Shown here one piece after another: positions 13,501-25,500 of a stretch of DNA of 64,000 nt (position 1 is its first letter; every line of letters begins with the position of its first letter). Position numbers and translations under genes: made by a program. The notes under the pieces are model-generated. The model was given only the letters and a program-made list of their open reading frames with translations. It did not search any database and was not told where the DNA came from. Origin of the DNA: Achatina immaculata (Eukaryota; Mollusca; Gastropoda; Stylommatophora; Achatinidae); assembly GCA_009760885.1 (NCBI GenBank), contig CM019719.1:22980084-23044083 (forward strand), given 5' to 3'.

Positions 13501-16500
13501 GTCTGAAAACACAAACATTATCATGGTTACATTAAGAATAGGTGGAATCTATCAATCTTATAATTTTTTCATTATTTAATGATCACTTTTCATTTCTATT
13601 ATTTCTTACCATAACTCTTATCATATCACGTACAGCAGAGTGTCAGATGGGCCTGTTTGCTCAATTTTTCACCATTTGCAAATAAAGTTCAATCAATCAA
13701 TCAATGGTCATATTAATAGATTTAAAAAAAAATTTTTTTTAATTACCATAGCCACACAGTTTTGTTTTGTTGCATAAGTAGGAGTCTGTAATTGTAAATT
13801 GCAGTAAACAATTAAAAACAGACATGGCATCATTTCCAAGAAAGAAAATGACAGGCATATTTGATTATAAAATATGTTCATGTGGTCTTATGGTCTTGAT
13901 TGATAGGGCTAAGTTGAAGAACAGTAGTAATTTAGCCTCAGCATTATACGATTTTCATAAAACATGAGAATACAGTCAGTCATATTAACTCTTACAGAGC
14001 CATTGGTCGGATTTTCGACACTTCCGGCTCTCTCCGTTTCGTGCCATGGTCGAAAATCCGACTCTTGGTTTGTTTCAATAAAACAACTGGTGTAACATTT
14101 AGATTATACATATTTTGTCAGCGTTTCCGGTGACACTTTTCAAAATGGTGGAAGAGTCCTTAGTTACAAGCGATGCCAAGAGTGAAAAAGGAAGAGAAAC
14201 ATCGAAAATTTTCAATTTTTGATGATGTAGATAGGGATATGGACATGGCGGGTGACCACCCCACTGCTCTTGAATGTATCCCAAGTAGATCCAGACATAT
14301 TTATATGACTGGAGAAGTAGGTAGGATGTTATTTCAGACATAATTCAGTAAGAATGCAACACAGAATCACAATACGAGATCGACAAGTAGATCTAGACAT
14401 CTCAGATGGTAAGTAGTGCACATCTAGACCTAGCCGATGGTGAGCTAGGCACAATCATTGTCTAAAAACATCACATTACTTCTTTTTTCCTAAAAAAACT
14501 CTGCATTTATGAAATTTTCACATTTAGTTATACTTTGAAACATAATAAGTACACGGAAGTACATGGAAATACTGTTTTCCATTCATTTTACAACTATACC
14601 CCCATACAGATCAGGACCCATGCTTTTATCCCGGCATCCACCTGAACGTCCGCGTTTCTTCCTCTGGCACAGGAAGAGTTAACATGAAATCCAGTCTCTA
14701 ACAAAAGTAACACAGCAATTTTGCAAAAACTTCCCCCCACTGCTAAATGAAGGTGACTGAGCAGTGAAGTAGTCAAAAGTATCTCTCTTAATGGTGGTCT
14801 GAGTCTGGCTGAAGATGCCTTAGAAAGCATGGCTGTAAAATAGGTACCTGATTCCCCCTGATGCCAGGGAAGAAAAGCAGTCAGCCATATTAATGACTAT
14901 ATCACCCTCTAGTCAACAAAAGAATTCCTTAATGGCATGAAACCTGTCCCCTATTATTACTATAGCAATTCAGTAAGAACCTCAATATAATAAAGGGAAA
15001 TGCTGTAACAAAAAATGCTAAAAATGTCAAGAACTGAGAAAAAAACTTTGTGTCTAGTTGCAGCACAATTATCTGCTTACTTGAAGCCTACAGCTCTAAC
15101 ACCATGGATCCTTGTATCACAGCCATCTCCATGACATCTCTTGATGTTGATCTGGACATCTGTAAGAAATACAACTCTAGAACTTCAACACATGTTGAAA
15201 AGGAATCATTCAGCATAAATCAGACAGGAGTAAACACTGATCTTTCTCCTCTGTTAGTAGCACAGGTGTCTATTCTGACAAGCCATTGGTGAGCCAAAGC
15301 TGGACAAAAACTCACTTCTCTTTCTCGGAATGTTCTCTGTTCACCATTACTCTTACTAGGAAGAGACCAAAAAAAAAAAGCTAAGTCTATATTTTTCATC
15401 TATTTTTCATATTTTTATCTGTTGTGTGGTTTTTGTATGTAATCACTGAAAAAGGCTTATGCTGAAAAATTGGATTGTTGTATGTTCTTCATTTGTATGT
15501 GCTCAGCTTACTTTCTGCCAACTTTCTTCATTATTTCTATCTTTTTTTTTTTTTTTTTGTAAAAGTGAACTATACACCTCCACCTACTTTTATTAATAGA
15601 ATCAGTTTTATCACAGCCAAGATTTCTCTTATCTCTGGAGAAAAGCCTGGAGAATCAGTCTCGGGCTGACAAGGCTTCCACTGTTATGAGGCTTGATGAA
15701 AAGTCTGGCACTACAGGTCACTGGGAGATCTGGCACTACAGGTCACTGGGAGATCTGGCACTACATGTCACTGGGAGATCTGGCACTACAGGTCACTGGA
15801 AGACCTTGGCACTACAGATCACTGGGAGACCTTGGCACTACAGATCACTGGAAGACCTTGGCACTACAGATCACTGGAAGACCTTGGCACCACAGATCAC
15901 TGGAAGACCTTGGCACTACAGATCACTGGGAGACCTGCTCAAGGAGCCAGCATTAGGGCCAACATGTCTGCTCTGCTCATTGTTCAACAGCCACCAAAGA
16001 TTAAATGCTAAGTGACACTGTAAGAAGTAGATTAAATGCTAAGTGACACTGTAAGAAGTAGATTAAATGCTAAGTGACACTGTAAGAAGTAGATTAAATG
16101 CTAAGTGACACTGTAAGAAGTAGATTAAATGCTAAGTGACACTGTAAGAAGTAGATTAAATGCTAGGTGACACTGTAAGAAGTAGATTAAATGACTGTCT
16201 GGTACATCCTTCATGTGGACACATCATTCCCAATTCCTGTCATGTACAACCCTTACAGTCACTTGATATAAACATTATCCTCACACTCAGTACCAATATC
16301 ATGTTGCTGGAGAGCACAGACAAAACAGGCAAGACATCATCCTTCACCCAAAGTCACCATGCCAGTATGAGCACAAAAACTGGTGAAAACTGCTGTCCAA
16401 TCTAACCACATTCTCATTATCATCACTAGGAAAGCATTATCCCATCTCACACTTACCCAGAGAAATTAAGAAAGCCATGATAATCATCATCACTCACCAT

Positions 16501-19500
16501 CACATCATTATCATCATTAGACAGAGATGCAAAGAGCTAGATGCAAAAACATTTGGAACTATGAACGTGGAGAAAGATTTGCTCTTCTATTGCTAAAAAA
16601 TCCAGCATTCTTCTCGTTCTGCATTCATTTTCATAAGTTCATTATTTAGACAAAGGTACTCCACGAGTCCCATAGTCTGCAAGAGCTATTCATGAATATA
16701 CTACATTATTCTATCTTTCCTCTTTGCTTGGGAAAATGGGGGGGGGGGGGGGGCAGCTTTTGGGCTCTTAAGTCTCTGTAAGTGTTTAGGTTCACAGGAT
16801 GTGCATGGACTTGTAGACAACAACATCCTGAAAACAACAGCTTCTTGTGTACTGTGTAATTTTACAACGGCTTCTTTAGTGTAATGGCCAGGCTGACATC
16901 TAGTACATCTTTCTGGCAAAAATCAACCAGACTTCTTGGACCTTGCTTTTTTTTTTTTTCAGCAAAGCTATTCAATTACAAGTAGGTAACTAATATTCTT
17001 CTAGTTCTATCTCCCTGAAACTGCAAGCAGATGCTGAGAAGCTGTTGCAACATACTCACTCTATCACACTGGAAGTGTCTTATGGTGACTAGCTTGAAGA
17101 CCTAGAATGGACCTAAAGCAAAACAAGTTTACAGGCAGGCTCTGCCATCATGTGGACTACAGTTATGCAGGCTGAACCTTCTACCAGGAGCACCAATAAA
17201 GAGATGGCATGTGGCTTTAGCCAGCTCTGATTTAGCATCCTGACAACTGTACCTAATTCATTCATTCATTTGCATGTTCCTTGCAGAACTTTGCCTCCCA
17301 AACAGCACTCCTGTAGGCCTCTCGGTTGTGAGCAAGATGGCCTGCTGCTGATGCATCCATCTGTACCTAATAGCAACAATAAATACATCATCTCTAAAAT
17401 TATTATTCGTGCAATTAAAAAAAAAAAGAATCAAAATCCTGAAATCATACAAAGACCTTTTATAAACAGATCACTTTTGTACTTACACGGATAATGTACT
17501 TACATGGGTAATGTACTTTCATGTTTCTCAACAAAAGTACCCGACCAGTGACGTGACTAAGAGAATAAGATACAGATTAACATAAATACAAGAAACAACC
17601 ATCATACTACAGTGACAATTTGTTCCCTATGTATGCACAAGCGCATGCATGTGTGTGAGTTAATTACACCTGCAATTAACTCCTACTAATTACACGTGTA
17701 ATCAACTCCTGTTAATTACACCTGTAATCAACTCCTACTAATTACACTTGTAATTAACTCCTATTAATTACACCTGTAACTAACTTCTATTAATTACATC
17801 TGTAATTAACTCCTACACTGCCATGAGCTGTTTCGACATTTTAAAAAAAACTTTTTTTTTTACATGGTTTTGTTTCATACCTTGGAGTTCACAATTTTAA
17901 AATGGAATAAATTATAACAACAGGCATCAGTCATTTCCTGGTAAAACATGGGAGACATGATGAAATATTTGTAAAAAACGTTTGTGTGTCCTGGGTGTTA
18001 TCTGGTTTTCTAACAGTTAATGTCTATGTAGGATATTACTGTAGAATATGACCTCTAAACAAGAAGCATAAAAATGTGACAAACTGTACGGAAGACATAC
18101 AAGGGTATATCTTTACTGAAAGGACGCCCTGCACTTGTTTTTCCAGCAGGGTGTTGTACTTAAATCTAAACACTGAAATACTGAGAAAATACATGAATTT
18201 TAAAAACAAACCAAAATAAAAAAAAAAAGGCAGCACGTATGAAGGCACACTGTGTCAGGATTCAAGAGTTTCTCCATTACAGTTTTCCTAACAATATGTT
18301 ATTTCTTTACCTCAAAAGGTCAAAGGTGATTCTGTGAAGTCAAGTCACATGTACAAAGATTTAAGGATACACACAAGCAGCAAGCATACACACGCACAGT
18401 TTGAAAAAAATTGCTCCTCAAGTCCTGAATGGGGTAAAATTTGATTTATGAACTCATGAACACTTTAACTGTTCCCACCCGTGCCAGCCCCAAAAGGTCT
18501 GTTCTGGTATATGGTGTCCCAATGCCCCAGCCCTACAGGGCTTCGGAATTTTCTTTCGTTGAAAACTTGATGTAACTTTTCATTTAACCAGTCAGAGCTC
18601 TTCTGAATCCAAAGTTTAACTAGTGTTTTTCTGCTTGCCTGATAAAGGAGACATCTTGAATATCATGATCGGAGTGTAAAGCTGAAGTGTTTTTTCGAGA
18701 TTGGGTGGTAGAATGGTCACCACTGATCGACTAGACCTATCTTACTATATGTGTTTCTCGCAGCTGTAGACCTGTTAGATTTATTGAATGTCAAAAACAT
18801 CCATAAAAATTGATTTTTCTGTGTTGAAATTTGAATGACTACATATTTTATATTGGATTATGACACAATTAAGGTAAGTATAAAATAGATTTTATTGCTC
18901 AGCCCTAAAAAATTTTTTAGTGCCCAAAAATTGTTTCATTGTTTCACACCAGTTGTGTTTTTTTTCTTTTCTTTGTTTTTTTTTAATGACAAATAACTTC
19001 ATTCATTTCCACTTATTTTAATGTGTGATACACAAGAAGTGATCATGGAATTAATTTGGTACAATAACTTTTACACTGGGACTTCCCACATCAAAATGTC
19101 AGCGTCGTCGGGACAGTAAGGAACGTTTTGGAAATAACATGGATGGAAAGAGTTAAGGTTTACTGTACACTGCTACGTCTTTATATATGAAATGAATGCC
19201 CAGTTCTATACCTTGAATCTATTCACTCCAAACTGGTGCGATTTAACATTAAAATCTGCTGTTTATTTTTCTGTAAACCTTTATATTTTGTGGGTGCCTG
19301 ATTAACAAAGAGGCTCTCATATCTCAAGGTTGGTGGCTGAATCCAGGGGTCATCATCATCATCAGGTGCCGTGCCGACTAGCATTGGCTATTATGCTTCT
19401 CCAGAGTACACGATCCTTCATGCAGGCCATCAGTTCAATTAGTGATCTCCTCTCACACCATCCCGTCAGACTGTCCAGTATCATTTTTCTTGGTCTTCCT

Positions 19501-22500
19501 CTTGATCTTCTTCCTTCTATTTTTCCTGTTGTTATAATATTTTCAATGCCCCCTCTTCTCATTGCATGTCCTATAAAAGTACATTGTCTCTCTCTTATTT
19601 TTTTGACAAGATTTTGTTTTGTCTCTCCAGCTCTTCTCATACATTCTTCATTAGTTATCTTTTCTGTCCAGGGGATTCGCAACATTCTTCTAATAAACCA
19701 CATTTCTGCTGCTTCCAATGATTTTTGTGCAGACTTGCCTATTGTCCATGATTCACTTCCATATAATAAGATAGGTTCAATATAGCATTTTAGGACTCGT
19801 TTTCTAACATTCATTGATAAAGATGTGTTAGCTAATATGTTTCTCACTCTGAAATGCAGTCTTTGCTTGGCCTATTCTGTTCCTAATTTCTGTTCTGCAT
19901 TTCCCATCTGAAGTTATTACTGCTCCAAGGTATTTTTTTTTTAAATTTCTGCACTTGCTTTAGAATAGTTCCGTTTAATTTAATACTGCATGCTGGTACA
20001 GTATCCAGATGTACATGCCCCTGAAACCCAGTGTCAGAACTGGGAACCTGGTTCCTTCTGGAGATACAGAAGTAATCACTGACAACATAATCGCCTTATG
20101 TGAGAATGGGTAAAAGAAAAATGAGCAATCACACAATATCCCCCAGATACTTCAATGGCACAATGTGGCTATCTTGACTTATTTACTTCATACTTACTTA
20201 TCTATCTTCACTTCCTTAATCTCCCTCAGTTTGTTCGGTGACTGACCAACAGACACGGTGACCAACTCTGGCATGTAGCTCTGGTCAGTGGACACTACAC
20301 CGATCGACAAGTGTTTCAGCATGATATTGCTCTTGATATGTAATCTAGAGATTACATTCACAGAAACAGTGATATAACTTCAACATAAAAAGATCTGTAG
20401 CATAATATCATACATACATTCTGTGAGTGAAAAAAATACATTTTCACATGCTGAAATTAAAATATGGGAATAAAGTAAACTCTGACTTGTCCAATCCTTG
20501 GGCTTACAAGTCTGACTTGTTCAATCCTTGGGTTTACAAGTCTGAATTGTCCAGTCCTTGAGTTTACAAGTCTGACTTGTCCAATCCTTGAGTTTACAAG
20601 TCTGACTTGTCCAATACATTGGTTTACAAGTTTGACTATTCCACTCTTTGGGTTTACAAGTTCAACTTTTCCAATCCTTGGGATTACCACTTCAAATTTT
20701 CAAATCCTTGGGTTTACAAGTTCAACTTTTCCAATCCTTGAGTTTACAGGTTTGACTTTTCCAATCCTTGGGATTACCACTTCAAATTTTCCAATCCTTG
20801 GGATTACCACTTCAAATTTTCCAATCCTTGGGATTACCACTTCAAATTTTCCAATCCTTGGGATTACCACTTCAACTTTTTCAATCCTTGGGTTTAAGAG
20901 TTTGACTTTTCCAATCCCATCAGTCCATAAATTAACAATGAACCACTGTCATAACACTTACAATGTTACTTATATCACTGTCACATTATATATAAAAAAA
21001 ATATATAAAAATATATTTTAAAAAGTCTAGAAATACTTCTGCCTACCTGATCCAGTGAGACCTGGCTGCCCCATCTGATTGCCAGAAAGTGGAGTTGTTC
21101 CTCAGCCTGAAAGATTTTATCAAATAATCAACAAAATCACCTTCAAAGCTTACTATCACTGTCAAGGATTTCTTGGTCTCTCTCTCTCTCTCTCAGGAGC
21201 TGCAAGCAAGATGTTCTTTGCAGCCAATGTGACGAAGGTACGAAGCAAATAAGCACAATGTCAGACGAGGAGTGAGTTAAATGTGACCAGGGTGTGGCCC
21301 TGAGTGAAGCTGAGAAGGAAGAAATGATTTAATGCTCTCTTGTAGACTCCACTTTCATGGGGACTTTGTGATCCCTTCTCTGTTGGTCAGGCTGAACCTG
21401 TTATTGGGTGCCACAATAAAGAGTGGGGTGTGGTCTTGGCAAGATATGGTTAGCTAGCTCTGACAATTGTGCCATCACTCCACAGGTTCAGTTATCTTGC
21501 TCCCAGTGATTTCTTCAAGACATCAAAATGTAATCTATTAACCATTTTTGGACACTGCAAACTCAGATAATGTATTTCTAAAGTGCAAAATCTATTGGCT
21601 AAATTTTTTTTCCAACTCATTCAAGCCATTATGTGTTCATTTCATAATTTAATGATAACGCTCTTCATCATTAATAGAATGATTTCTTTAATAAACTCTG
21701 CTTTTAATCCTCAGTAATATTATTATTTCACATTAGTCAACATATAACCTAATTAAACATATAACCCTTTACGGGTAAGATTTTAAAACAGCATGAATTT
21801 CCAGTAATGTGCTCCTACCACTCACTAACATCAGTACTATTTGCTGAAGAACTCCTACCACTCACTTATATCAGTACTATTTGTTGAAGAACTCCTACCC
21901 CTCACTAACATCAGTACTATTTGCTGAAGAACTCCTACCACTCACTAACACTAGGACTATTTGCTGAAGAACTCCTACCACTCACTAACATCAGTACTAT
22001 TTGCTGAAGAACCCCTACCCCTCACTAACATCAGTACTATTTGCTGAAGAACTCTTAACCCTCACTAACATCAGTACTATTTGCTGAAGAACTCCTAACT
22101 CTCACTAACATCAGTACTATTTGCTGAAGAACTCCTACCACTCACTAACATCAGTACTATTTGCTGAAGAACTCCTAACTCTCACTAACATCAGTACTAT
22201 TTGCTGAAGAACTCCTAACCCTCACTAACATCAAGACTATTTGCTGAAGAACTCCTACCACTCACTAACATCAGTACTATTTGCTGAAGAACTCTTAACC
22301 CTCACTAACATCAGGTCTATTTGCTGAAGAACTCCTACCACTCACTAACATCAGGACTATTTGCTGAAGAACTCCTACCACTCACTAACATCAGTACTAT
22401 TTGCTGAAGAACTCCTACCACTCACTAACATCAGTATTATTTGCTGAAGAACTCCTAACTCTCACTAACATCAGTACTATTTGCTGAAGAACTCCTACCT

Positions 22501-25500
22501 CTCACTAACATCAGGTCTATTTGCTGAAGAACTCCTATCTCTCACTAACATCAGGACTATTTGCTAAAGAACTCCTAACTCTCACTAACATCAGGTCTAT
22601 TTGCTGAAGAACTCCTACCTCTCACTAACATCAGGACTATTTGCTAAAGAACTCCTACCACTCACTAACATCATGACTAATTAAGAACTCCTATATTCAC
22701 TAAAGCTATCAAGTGGAACACAACAGGCCGAAGAAAAAGAGGCAGACCGCGTGAAACTCTGAAGAGGACATTATTAAGAGAGGCAAAATTGACAGGCATA
22801 AAATCCCTTGATGAGGTTGAAAGACTCGCCGAAGACAGGAAAAATTGGCGAACTACTTTGCGAGCCCTATGTGACGTTTAACGGCACGGGAAGGATATAA
22901 GATAAGATATTCACCAACACCAAAACTATTTAATATATCTAAATTCCATAGCATTTGCACATCATAGGGGTGTGAAATGTTAGCGCTATCTCATTTCTAG
23001 GCCACTACAGTATTTGAGGCTGGTATGCCAGCATCTCACTGCCTCTGTTTTCCTACAGATACCCAAGGTACCCATTTTCTGAGGCTGGGTTGACCCCAGT
23101 GCAGGTAAGTTTGAAAAAAAAAATTCCACCTGAGAACAAAACCAAACCAGGGGCCTTCTGACTGACAGGCAAGTGCACTAACTGCTACACCATTGCAGCA
23201 TCTGTTTACAAAAAGAACCCTTAATTATCATAAAGAGAAAAGTGCTTACTGGTGTGCTTCTGAATGGTTGGAGGAGACTTCTATTGAGGAGAAGCAGTTG
23301 TAGATAGTTTTCTTCTCTAGCTCACTGAGATCATTCTCCAGCTCAAAGTCTTTCACTGGGTATTAAAAAGCATGTGAAAACTGATCAGCCGCATGTGAAC
23401 ATCTCTACAGAACATCAGTGTACAAGGATGTTTTACATCAATTTTTTAAAAATGCAGTTAAAACTAAAATCGTGTGAGCTCATAATGGCTCTCACAGGTC
23501 ACATCAAAGTATAGCTGGCATTTGACAGTGACCTTGATTCTCAAGGCAATGAGAGTGGATCATAAACTGACTTCATTTGACCTAGATGTACATATGTGTG
23601 CCTGACACTTGTATTAGGGAGAACTGCATCTGAAAGTGGAGATTATACACTTTCAAGGTGAGCTACACCAAAGCATAGTATATTAAGTATGAAAAAAGTC
23701 TATTCACATACAAAAAAAGTAACTGTATGAAAAGGTATGCCTACACTGAAAACCTGACTTTGTGTGGTGTCCCAGTTGTTTTGCAAACTTTCCATCTCAG
23801 CTTCAACAATTTTCTGTTACATTATTCTTGGCTGGTTTCTCTCTCTCTCTCTCTCTCTATCCTTCACATAGAAATAATATATAAACAGTGCTGCTACATA
23901 ATGCTTACATTACAAGACCCCCCCCCCCCCACACTAATGCAAGCATATAAACAAGCATACATATGGTGACATAATCTAATAACAGTGACTAGGCAACTGC
24001 CAAGAAAACGTATCTCATCCACCACTTCTTGACGTAACATGTAATAAAGATTCAAATACAGCTAATGAATTAGAACACAACAGGCCGAAGAAAAAGAGGC
24101 AGACCGCGTGAAACTCTGAAGAGGACATTATTAAGAGAGGCAAAATTGACAGGCATAAAATCCCTTGATGAGGTTGAAAGACTCGCCGAAGACAGGAAAA
24201 ATTGGCGAACTACTTTGCGAGCCCTATGTGACGTTTAACGGCACGGGAAGGATATAAGATAAGATATTCACCAACACCAAAACTATTTAATATATCTAAA
24301 TTCCATAGCATTTGCACATCATAGGGGTGTGAAATGTTAGCGCTATCTCATTTCTAGGCCACTACAGTATTTGAGGCTGGTATGCCAGCATCTCACTGCC
24401 TCTGTTTTCCTACAGATACCCAAGGTACCCATTTTCTGAGGCTGGGTTGACCCCAGTGCAGGTAAGTTTGAAAAAAAAAATTCCACCTGAGAACAAAACC
24501 AAACCAGGGGCCTTCTGACTGACAGGCAAGTGCACTAACTGCTACACCATTGCAGCATCTGTTTACAAAAAGAACCCTTAATTATCATAAAGAGAAAAGT
24601 GCTTACTGGTGTGCTTCTGAATGGTTGGAGGAGACTTCTATTGAGGAGAAGCAGTTGTAGATAGTTTTCTTCTCTAGCTCACTGAGATCATTCTCCAGCT
24701 CAAAGTCTTTCACTGGGTATTAAAAAGCATGTGAAAACTGATCAGCCGCATGTGAACATCTCTACAGAACATCAGTGTACAAGGATGTTTTACATCAATT
24801 TTTTAAAAATGCAGTTAAAACTAAAATCGTGTGAGCTCATAATGGCTCTCACAGGTCACATCAAAGTATAGCTGGCATTTGACAGTGACCTTGATTCTCA
24901 AGGCAATGAGAGTGGATCATAAACTGACTTCATTTGACCTAGATGTACATATGTGTGCCTGACACTTGTATTAGGGAGAACTGCATCTGAAAGTGGAGAT
25001 TATACACTTTCAAGGTGAGCTACACCAAAGCATAGTATATTAAGTATGAAAAAAGTCTATTCACATACAAAAAAAGTAACTGTATGAAAAGGTATGCCTA
25101 CACTGAAAACCTGACTTTGTGTGGTGTCCCAGTTGTTTTGCAAACTTTCCATCTCAGCTTCAACAATTTTCTGTTACATTATTCTTGGCTGGTTTCTCTC
25201 TCTCTATCCTTCACATAGAAATAATATATAAACAGTGCTGCTACATAATGCTTACATTACAAGACCCCCCCCCACACACTAATGCAAGCATATAAACAAG
25301 CATACATATGGTGACATACATCTAATAACAGTGACTAGGCAACTGCCAAGAAAACGTATCTCATCCACCACTTCTTGACGTAACATGTAATAAAGGTTCA
25401 AATACAGCTAATGAATTAGAACCAGGGAGAAGAATCCCTAAACTCACCATCCTCTTTAGAGGCATTTAGGAGTGACTTCAGCACAGAGGACCTCATGATG

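Larger units (their letters stand above)
22716..24072. repeat. Tandem duplication unit 1 (carries exon 8c)
   Basis: A 1357-bp unit repeated at 24073. The junction at 24073-24076 lies in the shared tetramer GAAC. The unit holds a LINE 3' end, a SINE, exon 8 and intron sequence; its (CT)n and poly-C tracts are longer than in the other copies. Confidence 0.9.

Noticed and set aside
14594..14830. Minus-strand 78-residue ORF considered as a ZZEF1 exon
   Set aside because: It lacks matching splice phases and family motifs and overlaps the TTAA element; exons 12 and 13 already join in phase.
16738..16753. Poly-G run considered as a regulatory quadruplex
   Set aside because: Similar poly-G/poly-C runs are scattered (23915, 35701, 45626, 46158) and look like simple homopolymers.
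21815..22685. Regular 40-bp units considered as a CRISPR array
   Set aside because: The whole unit is conserved; there are no unique spacers, and the setting is a eukaryotic intron.
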